Under the pieces are notes generated by a model. The model searched no databases. It saw only the letters and a list, made by a program, of their open reading frames with translations, and had not been told where the DNA came from. Shown in pieces: positions 54,069 to 62,704 of a stretch of DNA of 64,000 bases (within the stretch, counting starts at the first letter, position 1; each line of letters opens with the position of its first letter). The stretch covers positions 2,589,501 through 2,653,500 of the forward strand of contig NZ_AP018560.1 of assembly GCF_003967035.1 (NCBI RefSeq). The letters are read 5' to 3'. The translations under genes were made by a program, and so were the position numbers. Source of the DNA: Aerosticca soli. Its GTDB lineage: Bacteria > Pseudomonadota > Gammaproteobacteria > Xanthomonadales > Rhodanobacteraceae.

Positions 54069-55689
54069 AAAATTCATTTTCACGCCGCCCTTAGCCGCAG
54101 CTGGGCAGGGTTGGCGCCACTGGTCTCGGTTGGCCGCCGCTGGGCGAGCCACCGGCCGATGAGGCGCACGGCCGCAATGAGGCGCAAAAAAGCTCGCCTC
54201 AAGAAGGGCACGCCCTTCTTCGTGATCATGCGCAGCAGCCAGCGGATGTTGTAGCCCGCCGCGCACAGCACCGCGTGCAGCCGGTCACCCTGCTCGCCCT
54301 TGAGATGGCACCTGTCCATGCGGTGATCCTGCTTCAAGTGCCCGATGACCGGCTCGATGGCCTGGCGGCGCTTGAGCAGCTTGCGCTCCTCGTGCGTCAG
54401 GCGCTTGATCTTGCCGCGGTGCGCCAGGCGCACATCCGCAATGTCGGCTTCCACCCCGCGGTAGCCCAGATCGGCAAACGCTGTGCTGGGCTTGATGCCA
54501 GTGTCCTGCATCAGGATGGTGGCCTGCTCAATCTGGGCTTGCAGCGTGTGGCCGTCGTAGGGGTTGCCGTGGAAGGCCCGTGCGCCCAAGATCAGGCTGT
54601 GCTTCAAGGTGCTGACAATGCCGACCTTGACGCCGAACTCGTAAGGGCAGCGGGCCTTGCCCTTGTTGATGCACTCCACCTCCGGCGCGTGCCAGGCGTA
54701 GAGCTTGCGTCCCTCTTCGGTGGCCTTGCGGTTGGCGGTTTGCGCCACGATGCGCACAGCCTTGTTCAAGGTCTCACCGAGCGCTTCGCGTATGGCCTGC
54801 CCCAGGCGGGCAGCCTTGCGCTCGATCTCGCGCTGCAGTCTGGCCACGATGGTGCGCTGACGCTTGATGACCCGGCGCATGCGTGCGAACTGCCGCGCGT
54901 GCGCATAGCGTCCTGCCTTGCGGCTGAGGTCTTTGCCTTCCTTGGCAAAGGTCTGCTTCAAGGCGATGCCGGCTTGCTTGGCTGCTTGCACCAGCTTGGT
55001 GCGCGCGGTCTCGAGCAAGCGGCTGTCGGTCGGGTGCGCCACCGCCTTGGGTTGTACGGTGGTGTCCACCACCACGCGCTTGAGTTCCTGCGGCTTGATG
55101 AGTCCGGTTCCCACCGCCACGTTGATCGTCTGCGCCAGGAGTTCTTCCACCCCCTCCTCGCCCAGCAGCCGGCGAAACTTCACCAGCGTCGTGGCGTCGC
55201 ACGGCCGGCGATGTTCAAAGTACGCCCGCCCCGAGAAGAACTGCCATGTGGGGGTTTCGCCCCAGCGCTCGACCACCCCTTCGTCCGACTCGTTGAAGGC
55301 GTGCTTCAGATACAGCAGCGCGATCATCACGCGCAGCGGCACGCGGGGTCGGCCTGCGTTGGACGCCCGAGCTGCGCGCACCGGAGATTCGCCAAAGAGG
55401 TCCAGATCGGGCATCGCGACACCTGCGCGCGCTTTGCGCATGAACAGGTGCGACAGCCTTGCTTCCAACTCCTGCCACGGCATGCGCGAGGTCAGCACCG
55501 CCAGCGGATGGCGCAGGTCGATCATCTGATCGAGCCGGGCGCGGAAGAAGTCCTCGGTGGCGGGGCAGGCAAACATCGAAAAACTCCCAGAAAACGGCGC
55601 ATCAGACCATCAAATCTGGGGGAAATTGTACTCGCAAACAGACAATAACACACGAAAAATCATGAGGTTATGAATATTTCAGGGGCGAC
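54058..55689 (-). mobile_element. IS5-type insertion sequence, right copy
   Basis: Same element and target as 6508-8139, so it was carried by the block duplication rather than by a second transposition. Confidence 0.88.
54080..55576 (-). CDS. IS5-family DDE transposase, right copy
   Basis: Same product as 6530-8026. Confidence 0.87.
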   Translation of the reverse strand: MFACPATEDFFRARLDQMIDLRHPLAVLTSRMPWQELEARLSHLFMRKARAGVAMPDLDLFGESPVRAARASNAGRPRVPLRVMIALLYLKHAFNESDEGVVERWGETPTWQFFSGRAYFEHRRPCDATTLVKFRRLLGEEGVEELLAQTINVAVGTGLIKPQELKRVVVDTTVQPKAVAHPTDSRLLETARTKLVQAAKQAGIALKQTFAKEGKDLSRKAGRYAHARQFARMRRVIKRQRTIVARLQREIERKAARLGQAIREALGETLNKAVRIVAQTANRKATEEGRKLYAWHAPEVECINKGKARCPYEFGVKVGIVSTLKHSLILGARAFHGNPYDGHTLQAQIEQATILMQDTGIKPSTAFADLGYRGVEADIADVRLAHRGKIKRLTHEERKLLKRRQAIEPVIGHLKQDHRMDRCHLKGEQGDRLHAVLCAAGYNIRWLLRMITKKGVPFLRRAFLRLIAAVRLIGRWLAQRRPTETSGANPAQLRLRAA

Positions 55690-55852
55690 TAATTGTAATG
55701 GGGGGGCTGTCAATAGCAAGATGGCATATTGTCGCGGGGATGTATCAAAAATGTTGCATTGGCGAGGCTGCGACGGGGGGCCGTGCATGCGGGTTACCCC
55801 CAGCGGAGCCCCCAGTGGAGTGACCCATCGGGATTGCACTCCGGGTGTAGGG

Positions 55853-55869
55853 TTGGCATACTATGCCAA
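55853..55869. promoter_or_regulatory. parDE palindrome, right copy
   Basis: Same 17-bp palindrome as 8303-8319. Confidence 0.7.
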
Positions 55870-55891
55870 TCTTTCCTGCAAGGAGATCGTC

Positions 55892-56173
55892 ATGCCGACG
55901 CGCAATGTTGTCCTCACCGATCACCAGGCCGCGCTGGTAGAGCATTTGGTCGCCAGCGGCCGCTACCAGAACGCCAGCGAAGTGCTGCGCGAGGGCTTGC
56001 GTCTTGTCGAACAACGCGAGGCCGAGGACGCCAGCCGCCTCGAAGCGCTGCGCGCCGCCGCCAAGGCGGGCATCGCCGATATCGAAGCGGGACGCTACAA
56101 GACGTTCGATACCAAGGAATCCTTGCGCGCTCACCTGAAGGCCGTGACAGCCCAAACGCTCGCCCAAGCATGA
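55892..56173 (+). CDS. parD: ParD-type antitoxin, right copy
   Basis: Same product as 8342-8623. Confidence 0.88.
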   Translation: MPTRNVVLTDHQAALVEHLVASGRYQNASEVLREGLRLVEQREAEDASRLEALRAAAKAGIADIEAGRYKTFDTKESLRAHLKAVTAQTLAQA

Positions 56174-56520
56174 GCGAGCCGTGGCGCGTTCGCCTGGCCG
56201 CCAGTGCCGAGGCCGATCTGCTCGACATCGCGGCGTGGACGGCGGAGCGCTTCGGTTCCCGGCAGGCTGGGTACTACGTCGACACCGTGACACAAGCCAT
56301 CGAGGCCTTGCACGAGGGGCCCGACATCCTGGGGGCCAAAGCGAGGGACGACATCGCGCCCGGCATTCGCACCCTGCATGTGGCGCGGCAGGGCAGAAAG
56401 GGCCGTCACTTCGTCGTGTTCCGGGTTGCCCCGGGGCGAGTCATCGAGGTGCTCCGCCTGCTTCACGACAGTATGGATCTGTCGAGGCATTGGCCGAACG
56501 ATGACGCTGAAATCCAGTGA
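56170..56520 (+). CDS. parE: ParE-type toxin, right copy
   Basis: Same product as 8620-8970. Confidence 0.88.
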   Translation: MSEPWRVRLAASAEADLLDIAAWTAERFGSRQAGYYVDTVTQAIEALHEGPDILGAKARDDIAPGIRTLHVARQGRKGRHFVVFRVAPGRVIEVLRLLHDSMDLSRHWPNDDAEIQ

Positions 56521-56641
56521 GACCGTGAGCAGCGGGGCTACAGCGTGCTCCTGCGGGGGCGGCGTGAAACGGACAAACGCCCGAAACTTTCCGCACTGGC
56601 CCGAAGGATTGCGCAGGGGTTTGGAAAATGAGTTCGAAATC

Positions 56642-56661
56642 GGTGGTTGACTGCACCACCA
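56642..56661. other. Candidate right attachment junction (element/chromosome)
   Basis: Same inverted repeat as 9092-9111. After 56661 the sequence differs from block C and continues into chromosome-like DNA. Confidence 0.5.
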
Positions 56662-56664
56662 TCC

Positions 56665-56694
56665 AAGGGCCCGCATAGTCTCGGGCCCTTTTTC
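56665..56694 (+). terminator. Rho-independent terminator at the chromosome side of the junction
   Basis: AAGGGCCCG (56665-56673) pairs with CGGGCCCTT (56682-56690) and is followed by a T-run. It may be the native terminator of whatever chromosomal gene was the integration target. Confidence 0.88.
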
Positions 56695-56775
56695 TTGCCT
56701 GAAATCAACCACGTGGTGCCGGGTTTCCCGCCACCTGTGCTGTGGGCGGCCTTGCCGGAACGGCCATCATCGGCC

Positions 56776-56979
56776 ATGGGGCTGACCGTGTCCGACGCTG
56801 TGCGCATCCTGCTCAAGCGCGTGGTGAACGAACAGGCCTTCCCGTTGGAGTTGAAGGTGCCCAACGCCCAGACCCGCGCGGCGATGGAAGAAGCCCGCGC
56901 CATGGCCAAGGCGCGCACCGCCCGTTATGACTCCGCCGATGCCCTGATCGATGACCTCGAAAAAGCCCGCCAGCAATAG
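56776..56979 (+). pseudogene. RelB/DinJ-type antitoxin, 5'-truncated
   Basis: MGLTVSDAVRILLKRVVNEQ and the tail SADALIDDLEKARQQ are the typical middle and end of RelB/DinJ antitoxins. The usual first 20 or so residues, which form the DNA-binding strand, are absent upstream in this frame. The ATG used is internal to the family alignment. It overlaps the following toxin remnant. Confidence 0.75.
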
Positions 56980-57269
56980 GCGGGCTGCGCCGCCCAAGGC
57001 GGGCGACCACACCAAGACTTTCCTCAAAGATTGGGAACGCCTCTCGCGCTCAGGCCGATAGGACCTGAAGCGCCTGAAGGTGCGCAATGCTGCTGCTCAT
57101 TGGCAACGACGCGCCGCTGAGCCCCGAATGGCTGGACCACCCGCTCGAGGGCGATTGGGTAGACCACCGTGAATGCCACATCGGTGGCGACTTTCTTCTG
57201 ATCTACCGCTTGGATGGAAACGCCATCGTCTTTGTGCGTGCGGGCACGCATTCTGAATTGTTCGAAGAA
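56951..57269 (+). pseudogene. YafQ/RelE-type toxin, inactivated
   Basis: The frame from ATG 56951 reads KTFLKDWERLSRSGR and then meets TAG near 57058. After a frameshift the rest continues as MLLLIGNDAPLSPEWLDHPL and LIYRLDGNAIVFVRAGTHSE, the YafQ core. Stop plus frameshift make it non-functional. The bases from 57270 to 57436 hold no gene I can support. Confidence 0.8.
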
Positions 57270-57436
57270 GGTTTCAGGCACGCCGTAACCACCTGCCGCT
57301 GCGCGGCCCCGTCAGTCGGCAGCGGCCCCGCTGGAACCGGAGCTGGCTCATACGCCATGACCGGCCAGCGGGTTTTGCGATCCGCATGCGCCGTGGCAGC
57401 GCGCAAGCAACGAGCTCACCGCCAACGGCGTGATCT

Positions 57437-58507
57437 TCAAAGCTCGGTATAACCCTCGGGACCGGGGGTATAGAAGGTGCGCTCGTCGGGGGTCTTGAGC
57501 GGCGCGCCGGTGCGCAGGCGCTCGACGAGGTCCGGGTTGGCGATGAACGGGCGGCCGAAGGCGACGAGGTCGCAGCGACCGGTGGCCAGGTCGGCATTGG
57601 CACGCGCGGCGTCGTAACCGCCGGAGAGGATGTAGCGATGCTTGAAGACCTCGCGCAGCCGGGTCTTGATCGTCATCGGCACTTCCGGCGCGCCCATCGA
57701 GCTGTGATCGACGATGTGCAGGTAAACCAGGCTGATGTCGCTGAGTTCCTGGGCCAGTCGCACGTAGAGCGCGTCGGTGTCGGCATCCGGCTGCATGCCG
57801 TTGAACACGCCATAGGGCGAGATACGCATGCCTACGCGGTGGGCGCCGATCGCCGCCGCCGCGGCGCGGGCCACCTCGACGGCGAACCGGATGCGGTTCT
57901 CGATACTGCCGCCCCAGCGGTCGTCGCGCTGGTTGGATGCGGTGTTCAGGAACTGATCGATGAGGTAGCCATTGGCGCCATGCAGTTCGACGCCGTCGAA
58001 CCCGGCTTCGATGGCGTTGCGGCAGCCTTGCGCGAACTCCTCGATGGCGGCGGCGATGTCCGCCTCGCTCATCGCGCTGGGCGTGGGATAGGGCTGCATG
58101 CCCTGGGTGTCGGTCCAGATCTCGCCGGGCGCCGCGATCGCGGAGGGCGCGAGCAGCCTGGCCCCGGGCGGCAGGTTGGCCGGATGGCCGACGCGTCCGG
58201 TGTGCATGAGCTGGACGAAGATGCGGCCCGCGCCGGCATGCACCGCCTGGGTGACCTGACGCCAGCCGGCGACCTGGGCGGGCGAGAAGATCCCCGGAAT
58301 GCGGGGATAGCCCAGACCGTTGGGAGAAGGCGAAGTGCCCTCGGCAACGATCAGGCCGGCCGCCGCGCGCAGCCCGTAATACCTGGCCATCAGCTCGTTG
58401 GGCACGTTGCCGATGGCGCGTGAGCGGGTCATCGGCGCCATCACGATGCGGTTCTTGAGCTCGATGCCACCGAGCTCGATGGGAGTGAACAAGGGCTGTG
58501 CCTGCAT
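57437..58507 (-). CDS. Old Yellow Enzyme family alkene reductase (NemA-like)
   Basis: The 356-residue FMN enzyme shows LFTPIELGGIELKNRIVMAP at the start. AGFDGVELHGANGYLIDQFL carries the His/Asn substrate pair, and DRWGGSIENRIRFAVEV and DLVAFGRPFIANPDLVERL bind FMN. Such enzymes reduce activated alkenes, nitro compounds and nitrate esters with NAD(P)H. ATG 58507 has a GAAAGGA site. It is divergent from the twin peptide genes, separated by 152 bases that must hold both promoters. Confidence 0.9.
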   Translation of the reverse strand: MQAQPLFTPIELGGIELKNRIVMAPMTRSRAIGNVPNELMARYYGLRAAAGLIVAEGTSPSPNGLGYPRIPGIFSPAQVAGWRQVTQAVHAGAGRIFVQLMHTGRVGHPANLPPGARLLAPSAIAAPGEIWTDTQGMQPYPTPSAMSEADIAAAIEEFAQGCRNAIEAGFDGVELHGANGYLIDQFLNTASNQRDDRWGGSIENRIRFAVEVARAAAAAIGAHRVGMRISPYGVFNGMQPDADTDALYVRLAQELSDISLVYLHIVDHSSMGAPEVPMTIKTRLREVFKHRYILSGGYDAARANADLATGRCDLVAFGRPFIANPDLVERLRTGAPLKTPDERTFYTPGPEGYTEL

Positions 58508-58659
58508 CGGTCGATCCTTTCAGGGAGAAGGGGCAGCGAAGCTTAGCCCAGCCGACCTCGACCGGCGCCGCGGTGGCCACGCCGACGGCTGTCAGGGGGC
58601 GGTGTTACATTCCCGGTCGCTCATTTCGAGCAAATGTCAAGCCTCAAAGGGGAAAAGCC

Positions 58660-58842
58660 ATGTCCAAACAGATCCGCCGTTCCGCCGCTCTGCTCGTCGC
58701 CGTCGCGGCCTTCGCGTTCTCCACGATGCCCGGCGCCGCCGTCGCCAACACGAGTGGCCAGGCCGCCATCCAGACCGTCAAGTACGTCAGTGTCATCGCA
58801 ACCAAAAAGAAGTGCGACCCGATCGAATGCAGCTCGCACTGA
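58660..58842 (+). CDS. Small secreted peptide 1 with conserved two-cysteine C-terminus
   Basis: The 60-residue precursor has an N-terminal signal peptide (basic SKQIRRS, hydrophobic AALLVAVAAFAF, likely cut after AVA near residue 29). The mature part is about 31 residues and ends VSVIATKKKCDPIECSSH. A strong AAAGGGGA site precedes ATG 58660. The last 18 residues are identical to those of the next gene although the rest differs. No family is recognised. A secreted signal, antimicrobial or metal-binding peptide are possibilities; none is shown. Confidence 0.7.
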   Translation: MSKQIRRSAALLVAVAAFAFSTMPGAAVANTSGQAAIQTVKYVSVIATKKKCDPIECSSH

Positions 58843-59088
58843 CGCCGTTAGCGAACCCATCTTTCGAAAGTCCATTCGACAGGAGTAACGCCATGCACAA
58901 GCACGCCCTCAAGTCCGCCGTCGCCGTCCTCGCCCTGACCCTCGCCCTGGGCGCCCATGCCACAGGCGTCGCGCAAACGACCGCAGCCAAGGCCGAACGC
59001 TTCGAGCGCACCGCGGCCGGCACCCATGCCGTCAGTGTCATCGCAACCAAAAAGAAGTGCGACCCGATCGAATGCAGCTCGCACTGAC
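58785..59088. repeat. 59-bp identical repeats encoding the shared peptide C-terminus
   Basis: 58785-58843 and 59030-59088 are identical, 245 bases apart, and cover the last 18 codons, the stop and one further base of both small genes. The sequence on either side is unrelated, so the identity ends abruptly. Confidence 0.92.
58893..59087 (+). CDS. Small secreted peptide 2 with conserved two-cysteine C-terminus
   Basis: The 64-residue precursor has a signal peptide (HKHALKS, then AVAVLALTLALGAHA, likely cut near residue 23) and a spacer rich in Ala, Thr and charged residues. It ends with the same VSVIATKKKCDPIECSSH. AGGAG lies seven bases before ATG 58893. It follows peptide 1 by 50 bases on the same strand, so the two are probably co-transcribed. 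It ends 14 bases before the stop of the convergent MASE1 sensor gene. Confidence 0.7.
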   Translation: MHKHALKSAVAVLALTLALGAHATGVAQTTAAKAERFERTAAGTHAVSVIATKKKCDPIECSSH

Positions 59089-59101
59089 AGCGAAGCGGCT
59101 T

Positions 59102-60733
59102 TTACCGCCAGGCGTCCATCGACATGGCATCGTCGCCGGCCGCCTGGCGGGGATCGAGCAGCACGATACGAATGCGGCTGGCCGTACCGGTACGACGCAT
59201 GTCCAGCCCACCCTCGAAGACCCGAGCGCGATCATGCAACGCATCCAGGCCCAGTCCGCTGGTCAGCCGGGTCAGCCGCGGCAGCAGCGCTTCCCAGCGC
59301 ACGCGCTTGAGACGCGCGTCATGGCCTCGTCCATGGATACACAGCATGACCCACCGGCGGCCTTGGCGCGTACCGCTGCGCACACGCACATGGACTTCGC
59401 TCACTTCCCGGCGCGAACAGAGGAAGGTCACCGCTTCGTTGCTCAACCGGTACACGGTGAGATGGACTGCCGGTGAGAGACGTCCGAGCGATTGGCCGCT
59501 GAAATCGCACCAATAGGCGATGCCGGCCTGCCCGAGCAGGCGCGCCAGGACGCCTTCGCGCAGCGCGCCGACGAGGCCGCGTTCACGCCAGACCTGCGGA
59601 TACAGGCTGTCGGCCAGGAAGTACATGTGCTCCTGGGCTGCGACCGCCTGGCGGTGATAGCCGCGCTCGTCGGTGTCCGGAAGCAGATGGCGCAAGCGAC
59701 CGATCAACTGTCCGTAGGTGGTCTGCACCGATTCACGGGCCTGTTCGAGCGCCAGCGAGGCCTGCTGCAACTGCATCTCGCCGATCAGCACGTTGCGCTG
59801 CGCCAGCGCCAGGGTCGCGCGGGCCTGGTCGTGACCCTGGCGTTCGCGGCGCAGCAAGGCCCCCATCCGGGCGCCGAACAACAGCATCGTGCTGATGGTG
59901 AAGGCGATGAACACCTGCGCCACCAGCGTGCCATAGTCATAGCGCGCGGGCATGGTCAACACCACTGCGATGCTGGCCGCGGTACCGCCCACGGCGGCCC
60001 CGCGCCAACCGTGGCGCAAGGCCAGCCAGACCACCGGGAAGAACATGGCCATGCGCGCGAGCTGCTCGAGTTCCGGCGGCGCCACGCGGGCAAGCCAGAC
60101 CAGCGCGAGCAGACTCGGCAACAACAGGCCGATCGCGGCCCGGAACAGCGGACTGCGGGACAGGCGCGAAACCCATGCGCGCCATGGGCTGCGCGGACAT
60201 TCCTGGTAGGCGATGAGCACCAGCGGGACTACGGTGAGCGCACCCAGATAGTTGCCGAGAAACCAGCGGCCGATCAGCAACGGGTAGTGCAAGGCTGGAT
60301 AATCGGATGGCAGCCGGGCAGCCAGCAGCACCGCCGTATTGCTCAAAGTCCACACCACCGACACCAGCAAGGTGCACAGCAGCAGCACGCCCATGTCGAC
60401 CTCGCCGCCCTTCGTGAACAAGCGCAGGCGTTCGCGGCACAGGTAGGCCACCGGCATGGCAAGGGCGATCGGCGGGATCAGTACGAGCAGCGACCACAGC
60501 CAGCCGAAATCGGGCAGGCAATCCAGGCTGAGCTGGGCGAGCGGCAGCAGTTCGCCGACCACCAGGGCAGGCCAGTAGCGATAGGGCACCAGCAGCAATG
60601 CGCCCAGGCGCAGGCCGACGAAGAGCAACCAGTGTGAAAACGACCATTCGCGCAACACGCAAAAGCCGATGGCATAGGCCACCGCCACTGCCGCCTGCTG
60701 CAACCAGGATGCCCCCTTTCCGTCCCTGCGCAT
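59102..60733 (-). CDS. MASE1-domain membrane sensor with degenerate kinase-like C-terminus
   Basis: The 543-residue inner-membrane protein has about eight to ten membrane helices in residues 1-300, the MASE1 sensory arrangement. A coiled segment (ATLALAQRNVLIGEMQLQQA) follows. The C-terminal region resembles NarX/UhpB-type kinases: YRLSNEAVTFLCSRREVSEV stands at the N-box and GLGLDALHDRARVFEGGLDM at the G-box. A clear phospho-accepting histidine motif is not evident, so catalysis is doubtful. It converges on the twin peptide genes. No response regulator lies beside it. Confidence 0.75.
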   Translation of the reverse strand: MRRDGKGASWLQQAAVAVAYAIGFCVLREWSFSHWLLFVGLRLGALLLVPYRYWPALVVGELLPLAQLSLDCLPDFGWLWSLLVLIPPIALAMPVAYLCRERLRLFTKGGEVDMGVLLLCTLLVSVVWTLSNTAVLLAARLPSDYPALHYPLLIGRWFLGNYLGALTVVPLVLIAYQECPRSPWRAWVSRLSRSPLFRAAIGLLLPSLLALVWLARVAPPELEQLARMAMFFPVVWLALRHGWRGAAVGGTAASIAVVLTMPARYDYGTLVAQVFIAFTISTMLLFGARMGALLRRERQGHDQARATLALAQRNVLIGEMQLQQASLALEQARESVQTTYGQLIGRLRHLLPDTDERGYHRQAVAAQEHMYFLADSLYPQVWRERGLVGALREGVLARLLGQAGIAYWCDFSGQSLGRLSPAVHLTVYRLSNEAVTFLCSRREVSEVHVRVRSGTRQGRRWVMLCIHGRGHDARLKRVRWEALLPRLTRLTSGLGLDALHDRARVFEGGLDMRRTGTASRIRIVLLDPRQAAGDDAMSMDAWR

Positions 60734-60894
60734 CTTCCGCCCCCTCGAAAAAAGCCAGGATGTCGACCCGCGGCCTTGCGGTCGCGGGCCTCACTATAGC
60801 GCGCCCGCTCCATGGATGAAGTCCACCGCGCCAGGAGCGACGCAGGATCACTTGACCGCCATGTTCAGCCTCGGCGGCGGCGCCCTTTCGCCCT

Positions 60895-62697
60895 TCAGTC
60901 GGCGGGAAAGACGGCCAGGAAGGCCCGGCCGTAACGCTCGAGCTTGGCGCTGCCGACGCCCGGAATACGCGCGAGTTCGGCCATGTCGCGCGGCCGGGCG
61001 TGCAGCATGGCCAGCAGCGTGGCGTCGTGGAAGATCACATACGGCGGTACGCCCTGCTCCCGCGCCAGTTGCAGGCGCAGCGCGCGCAAGGCTTCCCATA
61101 GCGGCTGCTCGTGGGCGGCCAGACCGAGCTGCGCGTGTCCGCCGGCGACCGCACGGTGCCGGCGCGACGGCACGGCGCGGGCATCGCTGCGCATGCGCAC
61201 CGTCTGCTCGCCCTTGAGCACCGCCCGGCTGGCGGCAGTCAGGCGCAGGGTGCCGAAGCCCTCGGCATCCGCCTCGAGCAGGCCGGCGGCGAGCAGCTGA
61301 CGGAACACCGAGCGCCAGCCGCGCTCATCGAGGTCGGCGCCGATGCCATACACGGAAAGCCGGTCGTGGCCGAGGGTGCGCAGACGCGCATCGTCCGCGC
61401 CGCGCAGGATGTCGATCACATGACCGGCACCGAAGCGCTGGCCGCTGCGGTAGACCGCCGACAGCGCCTTGCGCGCCGGCACGGTGGCATCCCAGGTGCC
61501 CGGCGGATCGAGGCAGTTGTCGCAGCGACCGCACGGGCCGCGGTAGTACTCGCCGAAGGCGCCGAGCAGCAGTTCGCGCCGGCAGCGCGTGGTCTCGGCG
61601 TAGGCCAGGAGCGCTTCCAGCTTCTGCCGTTCGACGCGCTTGCGCGCGTCGGCCGATGCGGACTGGGCGATCATCTGGCTCATCGTCACCACGTCGGCGA
61701 GGCCGTAGATCATCCACGCCTCGGCCGGCAGCCCGTCGCGGCCGGCGCGGCCGGTCTCCTGGTAGTAGCCCTCCATCGAGCGCGGCAGATCCAGGTGCGC
61801 GACGAAGCGCACGTCGGGCTTGTCGATGCCCATGCCGAAAGCGACCGTGGCCACCATCACCACGCCGTCCTCGCGCAGGAAACGCTGCTGGTTGGCCGCG
61901 CGCGTGGCCGCGTCGAGCCCGGCGTGGTAGGGCAGCGCCTCGATGCCGGCGGCGGCGAGCCAGGCGGCGGTCTCGTCCACTTTCCGGCGGCTCATGGCGT
62001 AGACGATGCCGGCCTCGCCGCGATGGTCGTCGAGAAAACGCATGAGCTGCGCGCGTGGGTCGTGCTTGAGCGCCACGCGGTAGCGGAGGTTGGGCCGGTC
62101 GAAGCTGGCGAGGAAACACCGCGCCCGCTCGAGCGCAAGGTACTCGGCGATTTCCTCGCGGGTGCGCGCGTCGGCGGTGGCGGTGAGCGCGATGCGCGGC
62201 ACCTGCGCGAAACGCTCGTGCAGCACGGTCAGCGCGCGGTACTCGGGGCGGAAGTCGTGTCCCCATTGCGACACGCAATGCGCCTCGTCGATGGCGAACA
62301 GCGCCACCTCGATGCTTGCCAGCAGCTGCAGGAAGCGCGCGGTGAGCAGCCGTTCCGGCGCCACGTAGAGCAGGTCGAGCTCGCCGGCCAGCAGGCGCCG
62401 CTCGACCTCGCGCTGCGCATCCGCGCCGAGCGCGGAGTTGAGGCAGGCCGCGGCCACGCCGGCCGCCGCGAGCGCCTCGACCTGGTCCTGCATCAGCGCG
62501 ATCAGCGGCGACACCACGATGCCGGTGCCGGGCCGCAGCAGCGCGGGAATCTGGTAGCAAAGGGACTTGCCGCCGCCGGTGGGCATCAGCACCAGCGCAT
62601 CGCCGCCGGCGAGCAGATGCTCGACGATCGCCTCCTGCTCGCCGCGGAAGGCGGGATAGCCGAACACACGGCGCAGGGTCTCGCGCGCGGGCGACAT
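60895..62697 (-). CDS. recQ: ATP-dependent DNA helicase RecQ
   Basis: The 600-residue helicase has Walker [13 protein letters not shown], the DEAH box [15 protein letters not shown], and motif VI within [15 protein letters not shown]. The zinc-binding RQC cysteines appear as [10 protein letters not shown] and [11 protein letters not shown]-terminal HRDC domain ([20 protein letters not shown]) completes it. It unwinds DNA 3' to 5' in recombination and repair. It starts eight bases after the stop of the upstream FUSC gene, so the two are co-transcribed. The 161 bases between it and the MASE1 gene hold no gene. Confidence 0.95.
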   Translation of the reverse strand: MSPARETLRRVFGYPAFRGEQEAIVEHLLAGGDALVLMPTGGGKSLCYQIPALLRPGTGIVVSPLIALMQDQVEALAAAGVAAACLNSALGADAQREVERRLLAGELDLLYVAPERLLTARFLQLLASIEVALFAIDEAHCVSQWGHDFRPEYRALTVLHERFAQVPRIALTATADARTREEIAEYLALERARCFLASFDRPNLRYRVALKHDPRAQLMRFLDDHRGEAGIVYAMSRRKVDETAAWLAAAGIEALPYHAGLDAATRAANQQRFLREDGVVMVATVAFGMGIDKPDVRFVAHLDLPRSMEGYYQETGRAGRDGLPAEAWMIYGLADVVTMSQMIAQSASADARKRVERQKLEALLAYAETTRCRRELLLGAFGEYYRGPCGRCDNCLDPPGTWDATVPARKALSAVYRSGQRFGAGHVIDILRGADDARLRTLGHDRLSVYGIGADLDERGWRSVFRQLLAAGLLEADAEGFGTLRLTAASRAVLKGEQTVRMRSDARAVPSRRHRAVAGGHAQLGLAAHEQPLWEALRALRLQLAREQGVPPYVIFHDATLLAMLHARPRDMAELARIPGVGSAKLERYGRAFLAVFPAD

Positions 62698-62704
62698 GCG
62701 CGCC

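Larger units (their letters stand above)
47551..56661. repeat. Long direct repeat, right copy (block B)
   Basis: Repeat of 1-9111, offset 47,550, no length differences. Its right end borders the chromosome-like flank. Confidence 0.95.

Noticed and set aside
1-56661. Complete prophage
   Set aside because: No terminase, portal, capsid, tail or lysis gene was found in any block.
1-56661. Integrative conjugative element
   Set aside because: No relaxase, coupling protein or type IV secretion gene is present.
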